In this document: positions 36,347 through 44,232 of the stretch, piece after piece
Layout: each line of letters begins with the position of its first letter
How positions within the stretch are numbered: the first letter of the stretch is position 1
Assembly (NCBI RefSeq): GCF_001696615.3
Contig: NZ_CP032279.1
Span: 1,178,001-1,242,000 of the forward strand
From: Acinetobacter sp. WCHAc010034
Lineage (GTDB): Bacteria > Pseudomonadota > Gammaproteobacteria > Pseudomonadales > Moraxellaceae
Direction of reading: 5' to 3'
DNA length: 64,000 nucleotides
Notes under the pieces: generated by a model
What the model saw: only the letters and a program-made list of their open reading frames with translations
Database searches by the model: none
Told to the model about the DNA's origin: nothing
Position numbers and translations under genes: made by a program

Positions 36347-37552
36347 ATGCACATGGTTCATCAGGAAGCGGATGTCTTGGTTTTAGGTGCAGGCGCATCA
36401 GGCTTAATGCTGGCTTATAAAGCTGCCCAGCGCGGCCGCAAAGTGCTGGTGCTGGAAAAAGCCAATAAAGCCGGCAAAAAAATTCTGATGTCCGGCGGCG
36501 GAAAATGCAACTTCACCAACCTGTATGTCGAGCCTGAAAACTACATTTCGCATAACCCGCATTTTGTGATTTCCGCGCTGACCCGCTACACCAACTGGGA
36601 CTTCATCGGCATGGTTTGCGAATACGGCATTGCCTATGAAGAGCGCAAGCATGGCCAGCTGTTCACCCTGAATGGCGCCAAAGAAATTCTGTCCATGCTG
36701 CTGGAAGAATGCAGCAAAACCGGCTTAGTCGAAATCAAAACCGGCTGCGAAGTGCAAGCGGTGAATGCCTTGGATGGTCAGGGCTTTCAGGTGGCGACTT
36801 CTGCGGGCTATTTTAAGGCGGAATCTGTTGTCGTGGCTTCAGGCGGCCTGTCCATTCCAACCTTAGGCGGCTCCGGCATTGGCTATGAAATCGCCAAGCA
36901 ATTCGGCCATCATGTCTACCCGACCCGCGCGGGACTGGTGCCTTTTACCTTCTCCGACAGTTTTAAGGAAGTCACCGCGCGCCTCAGCGGCAATGCGGTC
37001 GAAGCGACCCTGTCAAATGACTTAAACAGCTTTACCGAAGCGCTGCTGTTCACCCACCGCGGGCTGAGCGGGCCAAGCTCGCTGCAGCTGTCGAACTACT
37101 GGAATGCCGGCCAAAGCTTTCAAATCAACTTCCTGCCGCAGCTGGATATCGAAGAATTTCTGAAATCCAGAAAAAGCACCCAGCCGAAAGTCCTGCTGCG
37201 CACGCTGTTCAGCGAGCATTTGCCAAAAAGCGTGGTGGCTGAACTGCAGAATTTGATTTGGCCGGATTCGGCTGAAACCGCCATCGGCAATCTCAGCGAT
37301 GACAAGCTGGAGCAGATTGCGCAGCGCCTGCAGGCCTTTAACGTCAAGCCGTCCGGCACTGAAGGCTACCGCACCGCAGAAGTCACGCTGGGCGGGGTGG
37401 ATACGGCGGAGGTTTCATCCAAAACCATGGAAAGCAAGAAGCAGCCGGGCCTGTTCTTTATCGGCGAAGTGCTGGACGTTTCCGGCCACTTAGGCGGCTA
37501 CAATTTCCAATGGGCATGGGCTTCTGCGCATGCAGCCTCCGAGTACGTTTAA
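36347..37552 (+). CDS. FAD-dependent oxidoreductase, HI0933/BaiN family
   Basis: A 401-aa flavoprotein. The FAD-binding fold begins with VLVLGAGASGLMLAYKAAQRG (residues about 10-30) and EKANKAGKKILMSGGGKCNF, a stretch typical of the HI0933 group (YhiN, BaiN, aminoacetone-oxidase-like). Other landmarks are VVASGGLSIPTLGGSGIGYEIA and, near the end, FIGEVLDVSGHLGGYNFQWAWASAHA. The physiological reaction is not settled for most members; the name is family-level. Cytoplasmic, monocistronic, ended by a strong shared terminator. Confidence 0.9.
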   Translation: MHMVHQEADVLVLGAGASGLMLAYKAAQRGRKVLVLEKANKAGKKILMSGGGKCNFTNLYVEPENYISHNPHFVISALTRYTNWDFIGMVCEYGIAYEERKHGQLFTLNGAKEILSMLLEECSKTGLVEIKTGCEVQAVNALDGQGFQVATSAGYFKAESVVVASGGLSIPTLGGSGIGYEIAKQFGHHVYPTRAGLVPFTFSDSFKEVTARLSGNAVEATLSNDLNSFTEALLFTHRGLSGPSSLQLSNYWNAGQSFQINFLPQLDIEEFLKSRKSTQPKVLLRTLFSEHLPKSVVAELQNLIWPDSAETAIGNLSDDKLEQIAQRLQAFNVKPSGTEGYRTAEVTLGGVDTAEVSSKTMESKKQPGLFFIGEVLDVSGHLGGYNFQWAWASAHAASEYV

Positions 37553-37566
37553 AAAGCTGTACGCAT

Positions 37567-37606
37567 AAAGAAAGGCGGCTGAGCATGGCTGCAGCCGCCT
37601 TTCTTT
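37567..37606. terminator. Strong bidirectional terminator
   Basis: Perfect 14-bp stem AAAGAAAGGCGGCT/AGCCGCCTTTCTTT with a 12-nt loop. It lies between the flavoprotein gene and the convergent 50-aa gene, so it can serve both. Confidence 0.8.
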
Positions 37607-37632
37607 AAGAATAGCGTTAGTAATAGAGTATT

Positions 37633-37785
37633 TTATTCCAAATAATCGGTCTGGAATAATGCGATTTTCTTTGAAGCTGCCAGGCGGCTCACCGCCTGTT
37701 CCATTTTCGCCGCAGCCAGCGCAGCATGAGATGACGCCTGAACCGGCGCTTTTACTTTTAAAGTTGAAATCAGTTTATTAAACAT
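37633..37785 (-). CDS. Small protein (50 aa)
   Basis: A 50-codon gene on the minus strand: MFNKLISTLKVKAP, then QASSHAALAAAKMEQAVSRL and AASKKIALFQTDYLE. GAGGG lies 8 nt before the ATG. The protein is an amphipathic Ala/Lys-rich helix without a membrane segment. Codon use is like the chromosome. It is followed by the strong terminator at 37567-37606. Not recognised; convergent to the flavoprotein gene. Confidence 0.6.
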   Translation of the reverse strand: MFNKLISTLKVKAPVQASSHAALAAAKMEQAVSRLAASKKIALFQTDYLE

Positions 37786-37924
37786 TGTTTTAACCCTCAT
37801 TTTTTGTCATTCATTGACTCAGCATAATGCACATATATTTCCGTATAATTAAAACTAAGCATTTATGCCTTATAAAATATTCTTAGCTTCAATACTTTAG
37901 AAAGTATCAAACAATGTTTAATTT

Positions 37925-38098
37925 TCAAACACTTTTTTCATTTTCTTTCTCACTATTTTTCATAAGCATTTCATCAGGCGCTGTTTCGGCGCGTTTTTTC
38001 ATTGCGAAAATGAATTTACAGGCGCTGGCGAGAAAGCCGGCTGTGATCCCGGCAATGATGATGGGCGCCAGAAATTTATGGGGCGCTTTTTTCGGCAT
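37925..38098 (-). CDS. Small membrane protein (57 aa)
   Basis: A 57-codon gene on the minus strand with a strong GAGGTGA before the ATG. It reads MPKKAPHKFLAPIIIAGITA then GFLASACKFIFAMKKRAE and a charged tail. The hydrophobic part (residues 10-32) predicts one membrane helix with basic flanks on both sides. It starts 66 bp after the CmpX-like channel gene and may be cotranscribed with it; a role as an accessory subunit is only a guess. Confidence 0.65.
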   Translation of the reverse strand: MPKKAPHKFLAPIIIAGITAGFLASACKFIFAMKKRAETAPDEMLMKNSEKENEKSV

Positions 38099-38164
38099 GA
38101 TTCACCTCACTTCAAAATAGGATCGGCCACCCTAGAGTGGCCGATCCGTTAAGCATTGAACAGG

Positions 38165-39886
38165 TTATTTCGGGTCATCCTTGCCGGAGCGCGCATCAGG
38201 ATTTTTTTCATTTTCTCCCGTCGATCCGTAAGGATTGTTGATTGGCGCCTGAGCCGGATCGACATCCAGCTGGTCAGGTGTTGCCGTTTCCTTCTCCGCC
38301 ACGCCCGGCGCTTCGGTCTGGCGCACCGGATAGCCGTCATCCGCCGGCGCCTGAGCCGATGCTGCCGGCATGCCGAAACCGCCGGCGCGCGCCTGATCTT
38401 TGAGCGGATTCGGCTGGCAGCCCTCTTTCTTGGCTTTGTCAATTAAATCCGTCAGCACACGCTCCGCAGGCTGGCGCCCGCCTAAGCCGAAGGCCAGCGC
38501 AAATGCAACCGCAACCGCGCCAAGGGTCAGGCCAAAGGCCAGATTGACGATTGAATCGGCTATGCCCATTGCGCGCAGCCCCATGGCCACCACCAGCCCC
38601 ATGATCAGCACGCGCACTAAACTGCCCAGCCAGCGCGAACTGTTGTACTCGCCGCGCTGCACCACATTCGCCACGATATTGGCGAGCCAGAAGCCAATCA
38701 CCAGAATCACCGCGCCCAGCAGGATATTTGCGCCAAACTGAATGAACATGGCGATTAAAGCGCTGATCTGATCGAAGCCCAAGCGGTTGGCGGCTTCAGA
38801 CACTGCAAACAGCATGGTAAAGAACACAATTAAATAGCCGGCAACATCAGACAGCCTGGTTGCACCCAGGAAGCGCTGCGCGTCCAGTTTTTCCGGAAGG
38901 CTGTCAACGCCGGTGCCGGCAATGACTTCCGCCGCCAGCTTGGCCACAAAGCGCGAAACAATATAGGCCAGAATCAGGATCAGGCCGGCGGCGATAATAT
39001 TCGGAATCGCAAACATGATTTCATGCAGCATGGCGGTTGCCGGCTGAGAAATCGCCTCAATGCCCAGCGCTTCAAATGCAATAATCAGCGCGGTGATAAT
39101 CACCACAGCATAAACAAACGAACCCAGCAGATGGGGAAGGTTAGACTGCTTAAACAGGCCGATTTTTTCCGCCTGCTGCTGCAGGTTCAAGCTGCCGGCC
39201 AGGCCTTCAATAATGCCGCGGACAATTTTCGCCAGAATGCAGCCGGCAAAAATGATCACGCCCGCAATGAAGATATTCGGCAAGTACAGCACCGCTTCAT
39301 TGACCATATTCTGAATTGGAAGCAGCAGGCCGTTCAAGCCTAAAATGGACAGCACAATCGGCAGGAACAGCAGCAGAATCAGCCAGTAGGCGATTTCACT
39401 GATATTTTCACTGACCGGGCTGACGCCGACTTCCGCACTGAGCTTTTCATCCAGCCGGGTTTTGTTCAGCAGCTTTTGCGAGCCGGCTTTCACCAGATTC
39501 GCTGCAATCCAGCCGATAAAGCCCACCGCGGCCGCAGCCAGCAATTGCGGAATAAACAGCAGGAACTGCTGGATCATGCTGCTGAATGGCCCGCTGACGC
39601 TGGTTAAGTTCAGCACATTCAAGGCGCCAATAACCGCAATAATTAAAATAATCCAGAATACAACACGGGAAATAATGCTCTCAATATTGGAGCGGTGCCC
39701 CGTTGCGCTTGACAGCTTTTGATCGGCGCCTAATTTCTGCAGCACTTTCTTGATGCCGGCAGCCACCAGCAAGGCCACAATCCAGCCGATAAAAAGAATC
39801 GCCACGGCGCTCAGTATGGGGTGGAATTGATCCCAATAGTACATGGCATCAAAACGCCCGCCTGAGCTTCCAGAATAATCATTCAT
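38165..39886 (-). CDS. CmpX-like mechanosensitive ion channel
   Basis: A 573-aa inner-membrane protein built from repeated conserved TM-helix units (such as LLFIPQLLAAAAVGFIGWIAANLVKAG, here LYLPNIFIAGVIIFAGCILA, FAIPNIIAAGLILILAYIVS and FGANILLGAVILVIGFWLA, each a hydrophobic hairpin), then an MscS-like pore segment LGAVAVAFALAFGLGGRQPAE near residue 500. This layout fits CmpX/YkuT-like channels that guard against turgor. A disordered acidic, Pro-rich C-terminus follows. The open frame extends to 39973, but GAGGG before the ATG at 39886 fixes the start. Confidence 0.85.
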   Translation of the reverse strand: MNDYSGSSGGRFDAMYYWDQFHPILSAVAILFIGWIVALLVAAGIKKVLQKLGADQKLSSATGHRSNIESIISRVVFWIILIIAVIGALNVLNLTSVSGPFSSMIQQFLLFIPQLLAAAAVGFIGWIAANLVKAGSQKLLNKTRLDEKLSAEVGVSPVSENISEIAYWLILLLFLPIVLSILGLNGLLLPIQNMVNEAVLYLPNIFIAGVIIFAGCILAKIVRGIIEGLAGSLNLQQQAEKIGLFKQSNLPHLLGSFVYAVVIITALIIAFEALGIEAISQPATAMLHEIMFAIPNIIAAGLILILAYIVSRFVAKLAAEVIAGTGVDSLPEKLDAQRFLGATRLSDVAGYLIVFFTMLFAVSEAANRLGFDQISALIAMFIQFGANILLGAVILVIGFWLANIVANVVQRGEYNSSRWLGSLVRVLIMGLVVAMGLRAMGIADSIVNLAFGLTLGAVAVAFALAFGLGGRQPAERVLTDLIDKAKKEGCQPNPLKDQARAGGFGMPAASAQAPADDGYPVRQTEAPGVAEKETATPDQLDVDPAQAPINNPYGSTGENEKNPDARSGKDDPK

Positions 39887-40044
39887 TTTTACGCCCTCTT
39901 TGTTATAGCTTCGCCTATTTTTCTGCGGATCTCCGGAATCCTGTGTCCGGCCAAACCTTATGCGCTTTATCAATCAACCTTAGGTTTTGACTGTTTTTTA
40001 ATCAACCTTGGACTGCAGAACTACAACAAAAGAGCACAAGCGCT

Positions 40045-40078
40045 TGCAAAAAAAGCCTTAGCGCTAAGCTAAGGCTTT
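40045..40078 (-). terminator. Terminator of the gene at 40110
   Basis: Stem AAAGCCTTAG/CTAAGGCTTT with a 7-nt loop; read on the minus strand it is followed by a T7 run. Confidence 0.85.
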
Positions 40079-40109
40079 CAGTTTTAAAACCGCATCTAAA
40101 GCTGCGCAG

Positions 40110-40379
40110 CTAGTAGTTCGCTCCGCCCGCGGCATTGCCGCCTTTGGCAGCGCTTTCACCGCCTGCAGGCGGATTGCTTGGCGCAGCCGGCTGCGCTTGC
40201 GAATTTGGATGCCCTGGAGGCGCATCGCTTGCACCCGGCTTAATGTCTGCAAACATATAGACCAGCAGCGCTACAAAAAATATGCCCACTAAAGCTAAAA
40301 TATAAACAGGGATGCGTTTCTTCTGAGTTGTTTCTTCTGAACTCGAAGTATGGGGCGGTTTATTAAAATCATGCGTCAT
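40110..40379 (-). CDS. Single-pass membrane protein with Pro/Ala/Gly-rich tail
   Basis: An 89-aa protein: a polar N-terminus (MTHDFNKPPHTSSSEETTQ), a basic KKR before one membrane helix (IPVYILALVGIFFVALLVYMF, residues about 24-44), and a low-complexity periplasmic tail rich in Pro, Ala, Gly and Asn. GAGGGG before the ATG at 40379 fixes the start against the longer frame to 40397. Function unknown. Confidence 0.7.
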   Translation of the reverse strand: MTHDFNKPPHTSSSEETTQKKRIPVYILALVGIFFVALLVYMFADIKPGASDAPPGHPNSQAQPAAPSNPPAGGESAAKGGNAAGGANY

Positions 40380-40665
40380 AATTCCCCTCACTTTCATTAC
40401 TCAATTGCTGTTTTTTTATACTATCAAGCCCTTGTGCCAGCATGTGTGAAGAACCATTGCAGGATAGTGCAATCTTGTAAATTCAGGCAGCCGCCGGCTA
40501 TCGGGCGCGCGCAGGCCGGCTGGAAATTGCCGCCAGATCCTGAGAATTGCAGCGGCTGCATTTTCCGGACTGCCCGCCCGCAGCGGCCGATTGCGCCAAA
40601 ATACTGCCCTCTTAGCGGGAAATGAGCTATAATTGTCCACCTTATTTTTGATGTCCTGAGTATTT

Positions 40666-41088
40666 ATGGCGTACCGTCAGCAAAGTGCGACGCTTGATCT
40701 TGACACTGACGTCACTTATCAATGCGCTTTGCACTACACCCGTGATCAGCATCTGATTGGAATCATTGAATTCAATAAGCCAAGCTATGTCCTGAAATGG
40801 GGAGATCTGGAATTTTTCCGGCGCCGCACAGAAGAGTTTTCTGTCATGCCTTTTCCAGACTGCATTAATGCGATGATTATTGACATACGCAATGTGACGG
40901 CTTTTCTGGACAATGAAGTGCCGATTATTCCTTGGCGCCTGCTGGAAGAAGAATGCCCAGTGCGCCTGGTGGTGCCTCAAGAACGCTTAGATCACTATGC
41001 CGGCTTCTTTGAACCGACTTGGCTCACAGCGGATGTCGACTCCGCCATTCAGGAAATCCGCGATTATATGGATATGTTTGTGCATTAA
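40666..41088 (+). CDS. Conserved hypothetical cytoplasmic protein
   Basis: A 140-aa protein without signal or membrane segment. It mixes beta-type stretches (VTYQCALHYTRDQHLIGIIE, INAMIIDIRNVTAFL, CPVRLVVPQERL) with helices at the C-terminus (DVDSAIQEIRDYMDMFV). The alternation of strands and helices recalls STAS-like or other small alpha/beta folds, but I do not recognise a family. The 345-bp repeat element begins 9 bp after its stop, so the element may provide its transcript end. Confidence 0.65.
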   Translation: MAYRQQSATLDLDTDVTYQCALHYTRDQHLIGIIEFNKPSYVLKWGDLEFFRRRTEEFSVMPFPDCINAMIIDIRNVTAFLDNEVPIIPWRLLEEECPVRLVVPQERLDHYAGFFEPTWLTADVDSAIQEIRDYMDMFVH

Positions 41089-41096
41089 GCGGCTTC

Positions 41097-41441
41097 AATT
41101 AAAAATCCTCCTATGCGGTAATGTTGATCAGTTAAGGAGTTTCACCATAAACTTCTTAATTTTTGGGGCTATTCACGGCGGAGTCTTACCGTTTTAAATC
41201 AAATTTTTGGAGCTCGTTTTGTTCTTTTGTTTCGCCAAAAGAACCAAAAGCATTTGTCATCCGCGAAACCTGTTCACTTTCTGCAATTAAATAATTTTGT
41301 TGCAAAAACAGTCCTTTTCAAAGGACAGATAGGTTGCGGATGACGCCTCCGCGTATCAAATATTATCGCAAGTTAAAAAAAGAGAAAGCCAGTCAATTTC
41401 TTAACTGACTGGCATTACTCCTGTGCGGAGGATTTTTAATT
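41097..41441. repeat. 345-bp MITE-like element with terminal inverted repeats and internal hairpins (type B)
   Basis: The outer arms (41097-41136 and 41400-41441) are imperfect inverted repeats of about 40 bp: both ends share AATTAAAAATCCTCC, then GTAATG and CAGTTAAG at matching spacing. Inside, 41221-41357 repeats the architecture of 20823-20958: hairpin GTTCTTTTG/CAAAAGAAC with 6-nt loop, CAAAAGCATTTG, arm TCATCCGCGAAACCT, hairpin GTCCTTT/AAAGGAC, arm AGGTTGCGGATGA, end CGCGTATC. No open frame of note. The rest of this 491-bp gap (41442-41579) shows only a small GAAGCTT...AAGCTTC palindrome. It looks like a non-autonomous mobile or dispersed element. Confidence 0.7.
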
Positions 41442-41579
41442 TATGGAAGCTTATTTTAGCTAAAGCTTCTCATCATTCCTTCCGGCCTCTCTTTTCCAAA
41501 GGCGGGCGCAGTCCAAATCAAATGGCTGCTGCTGATTCGATGAAAGCTTCCTCAAAATAGGCAGGGGCTGCTGAGAAGC

Positions 41580-42341
41580 TTACCAGTAATTCTCCACCGC
41601 AATATTGCCCTCGCCGCGCCGGTTCATCGTCAGCCCGCGCGCCTTCAATGCCTCTTTGGTGTCTTCGACCATCTGCGGGTTGCCGCACAGCATGACATGG
41701 CTGCTTGCAGGATTCAGCGCCAATCCGGCAGCCTGTTCCAGCGCGCCATTGCCAATCAGCACCGGCAGGCGCTCATGCAGCGGCGCATGCGGGTCACGGG
41801 TGATCACCGGAATAAAGCGGAAGCCCTGATGCCCTTCGCCAAAAACCGCAGCGATTTCTTCAATCCGCTCCGCATAGGCCAATTCAGCTTCAGTGCGCAC
41901 GCTGTAAACCAGATTGATCTGCTGATATTTATGCCACGTTTCAAAGTCCTGCAGCATGGATAAAAACGGCGCCAAGCCTGTTCCTGTGCCCAAAAGCCAG
42001 AGATCCTGCGGCAGCGGCAGCTGGTAGCGCGCCAAGGTTAAAAAGCCGTAAGGGATTTTTTCCAAATACAGCTCATCGCCAACCTGCAGATGCTGCAGAT
42101 TGGAAGTGAATGCGCCGTCCGGCACCACAATTGAGAAAAACTCCAAAGTTTCATCAAATGGCGAGGACACTATAGAGTAGGCCCGCACCACCAAATCATC
42201 TCCCGCTTTCAAGCCAATACGGGCAAACTGCCCTGCCGTGAACTTAAAATGCGCCGGCCGCGTCATGGTAAAGCTGAATAAAGTGCTGGTCCAACGGTGT
42301 ACAGATAAGACTTTTTCTAAGCTAAATTTCTCAATTGACAT
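41580..42341 (-). CDS. fpr: Ferredoxin--NADP(+) reductase
   Basis: Cytoplasmic FAD enzyme (253 aa) that passes electrons between NADPH and ferredoxin or flavodoxin, used in redox balance and Fe-S repair. FAD-binding RAYSIVSSP is near residue 50, the NADP-binding LLGTGTGLAPFLSML near 115, VMLCGNPQMVEDTKEAL near 220, and the C-terminal VENYW with an aromatic terminal residue, as in bacterial Fpr. Divergent from a LysR-type gene with an 85-bp gap, an arrangement like fprA/finR of Pseudomonas. Confidence 0.93.
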   Translation of the reverse strand: MSIEKFSLEKVLSVHRWTSTLFSFTMTRPAHFKFTAGQFARIGLKAGDDLVVRAYSIVSSPFDETLEFFSIVVPDGAFTSNLQHLQVGDELYLEKIPYGFLTLARYQLPLPQDLWLLGTGTGLAPFLSMLQDFETWHKYQQINLVYSVRTEAELAYAERIEEIAAVFGEGHQGFRFIPVITRDPHAPLHERLPVLIGNGALEQAAGLALNPASSHVMLCGNPQMVEDTKEALKARGLTMNRRGEGNIAVENYW

Positions 42342-42426
42342 GATTTCAACGTGGCATGAAAGACTGCGCTCATGTTAGCATGACGGCATAATTTATTAAT
42401 ATTTTTTAAATGTTAAGGCTCTATTC

Positions 42427-43305
42427 ATGCGCATGACTTTACGCCAGCTGGCTGTTTTTGTAGCAGTCGCTCAAGAAGGCACCGTAACCAAAGCCAGTGA
42501 TGCCGTAAAACTCACGCAAAGCGCTGCCAGCATGGCTTTAGCAGATTTAGAAGATGGCCTGGGCGCGCCGCTGTTTGACCGCCTGGGCAAGCGCCTGCAG
42601 CTCAATGACTTAGGCCGTTTCCTGCTGCCGCAGGCTTTAGAGATTCTGGGGCGCTGCGAAGCGTTTGAGCAGGCGGCCAAAGGCGAGCTGCAGAGCATTG
42701 ACCTGCGCCTGGGCGCAACGCTGACCATCAGCGACTACTTAATGCCGGACCTGATGGCGGACTTTTTGCAGATTCAGCCTCAGGCGCATCTGCAGCTGCA
42801 GGTCGGCAATACCCGCCAGATGATTGAAGCGGTGAATCAGTTTCAGCTGGATTTGGCGCTGATTGAAGGCTCCTGCCATTTGCCGCAATTGCAGTGCATT
42901 CACTGGCGCGATGACGAGCTGGCCGTGTGCTGCGCGCCCAGCCATCCTCTAGCGCAGCTGAACCGCGCACTGACCGCCGCGGACTTCAACCATGTGGAAT
43001 GGATTCTGCGCGAAGAAGGTTCAGGCACGCGCGAAGTCTTTGACAATGCAATTCTGAAAGACTTGCCGGATGCCAATATCCGCTTAACGCTGGGCCATAA
43101 TGAAGCCATCCTTAAAATTGTCGCCGGCGGCTTAGGCATGTCCTGCATTTCCAAGCTGGCGATTGAGCCGCTGCGTGAAAAAGGCCAGCTGGTGGTTCTA
43201 GAAACCCCGTTCTGGCAGCTGACCCGCCCGCTGTTCATGCTGGTGCACCGCCAGAAATACCAAGGCCCGGGACTGAAAGCCTTTATGAAATTCTGCGAGA
43301 AGTAA
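42427..43305 (+). CDS. LysR-family regulator, FinR-like
   Basis: A 292-aa regulator with an N-terminal winged helix-turn-helix (MTLRQLAVFVAVAQEGTVTK and SAASMALADLEDGLGAPLFDR) and a substrate-binding-like effector domain (DLRLGATLTISDYLMPDLM on). In Pseudomonas, the LysR protein FinR lies divergent to fprA and activates it in response to superoxide; the same gene pairing suggests that role here, but the effector is not proven. A start two codons later (ATG at 42433) is also possible. Ended by a terminator shared with the convergent excalibur gene. Confidence 0.88.
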   Translation: MRMTLRQLAVFVAVAQEGTVTKASDAVKLTQSAASMALADLEDGLGAPLFDRLGKRLQLNDLGRFLLPQALEILGRCEAFEQAAKGELQSIDLRLGATLTISDYLMPDLMADFLQIQPQAHLQLQVGNTRQMIEAVNQFQLDLALIEGSCHLPQLQCIHWRDDELAVCCAPSHPLAQLNRALTAADFNHVEWILREEGSGTREVFDNAILKDLPDANIRLTLGHNEAILKIVAGGLGMSCISKLAIEPLREKGQLVVLETPFWQLTRPLFMLVHRQKYQGPGLKAFMKFCEK

Positions 43306-43307
43306 GC

Positions 43308-43335
43308 AAAAAGCGCCCTAAGGCGCTTTTTTTAT
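43308..43335. terminator. Bidirectional terminator, LysR and excalibur genes
   Basis: Stem AAAAGCGCC/GGCGCTTTT with a 4-nt CTAA loop, A-rich left and T-rich right. It overlaps the stop codon of the excalibur gene by a few bases. Confidence 0.82.
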
Positions 43336-43928
43336 TTTCCAAACTGGCGTTCGCACGGCACGCCGTCATGATTGCCATCCATTTTTGTGCCGGGGCAATT
43401 CCGAATAAAGAACACAGCCTCTTCATAGGAACGCATCTGGCTGCAATGCGTCCGGCCATCGCATTTAAAGGCCGATGCCGGATTGGAAGCAGCCGCTGAA
43501 CGCGCATTTTCCTGTTCAGCCGGCGCTCTTGACGGCAGCCTGCCGGCCTGAATCTGCTCTGGACGGCTTGCTAAGTTTTTGCGCCCCTGCTCCGTCAGCA
43601 CCTGATCCGGCAGTTTCCCCTGCGCTTGACGCTGCTCTTCTACAATGCGCTGCTGCTCCAGCATCAACTGCTGCGCCTTCAGCTGCTTTTGCGCCTGATA
43701 GTCCCGATATTTTCCATACGTTACCGCGGCCAGCACGGCAATTATCACCAAGCCAATCAGCGTGATATATTTGGCTTTGCCGCTCCCCGCCTGATCACGC
43801 GGCGCAGCGCGGCTTTCTTCCCAGCCTGCACTGCCGGCGCCTTGATGCAACGGCTCCGCGTTTAAGTCCAAACGCACAATATGATCAGCTTTAAACTTGC
43901 CCCTCAATAAACATCTTATTGATCTCAT
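43332..43928 (-). CDS. Excalibur-domain membrane protein lacking a cold-shock domain
   Basis: A 198-aa protein: short N-terminus, one membrane helix (ITLIGLVIIAVLAAVTYGKY, residues about 55-74), a Gln-rich coiled-coil (QAQKQLKAQQLMLEQQRIV) and a C-terminal excalibur module with CDGRTHCSQM and the EF-hand-like DGNHDGVPCE that binds calcium. In related proteins a cold-shock domain comes first; here residues 10-21 (GKFKADHIVRLDL) look like the last strand of that domain, with the rest missing. A separate cold-shock gene follows at 44233. The start is the first ATG in the frame, without a strong ribosome binding site. Confidence 0.75.
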   Translation of the reverse strand: MRSIRCLLRGKFKADHIVRLDLNAEPLHQGAGSAGWEESRAAPRDQAGSGKAKYITLIGLVIIAVLAAVTYGKYRDYQAQKQLKAQQLMLEQQRIVEEQRQAQGKLPDQVLTEQGRKNLASRPEQIQAGRLPSRAPAEQENARSAAASNPASAFKCDGRTHCSQMRSYEEAVFFIRNCPGTKMDGNHDGVPCERQFGK

Positions 43929-44182
43929 TATTTTTACAGCAGAATCATTGGATCTCTTTCATAAATCAACAAGTGATCATTAATTGGCAGTGAAATTAAT
44001 ATTGAAAGTTCCTTCTCCCTTTGGGAGAAGGTTAGGATGAGGGGATTTTTTTAATAAAATCCTCACCCTGAGCGGTATTCCGCGCAAGTCTCCTTGAAAA
44101 GGAGAGGGAATTCCCATTATGAATCAAATATTATTAAAAAAATGACTTATGACAAAAGTCTCTTATATTAAAACCTGCAATG
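43929..44182. other. Gap holding a REP-like repeat
   Basis: The 304 bp between the excalibur gene and the cold-shock gene hold the hairpin repeat at 44008-44113 and the cold-shock terminator. No coding remnant of the missing cold-shock domain was found in the part next to the excalibur gene, though it was read only by eye. Confidence 0.45.
44008..44113. repeat. REP-like hairpin repeat
   Basis: Order: hairpin CCTTCTCCC/GGGAGAAGG (44011-44031), AGGATGAGG, an inner GGATTTT...AAAATCC stem, TCACCCTGAGCGG, then hairpin TCTCCTT/AAGGAGA (44089-44105). The outer halves pair imperfectly with each other. Sequences of this type (CCTCTCC...GGTGAGG) are common dispersed intergenic repeats in gammaproteobacteria; copy number here cannot be judged. 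Confidence 0.7.
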
Positions 44183-44210
44183 AAAAAGAGGCGCCAGCGC
44201 CTCTTTTTTA
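44183..44210 (-). terminator. Cold-shock gene terminator
   Basis: Perfect 12-bp stem AAAAAGAGGCGC/GCGCCTCTTTTT with a 2-nt loop; the minus-strand T run lies within and after the stem. Confidence 0.85.
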
Positions 44211-44232
44211 CCATTTTTTAAAATCAGATCAA

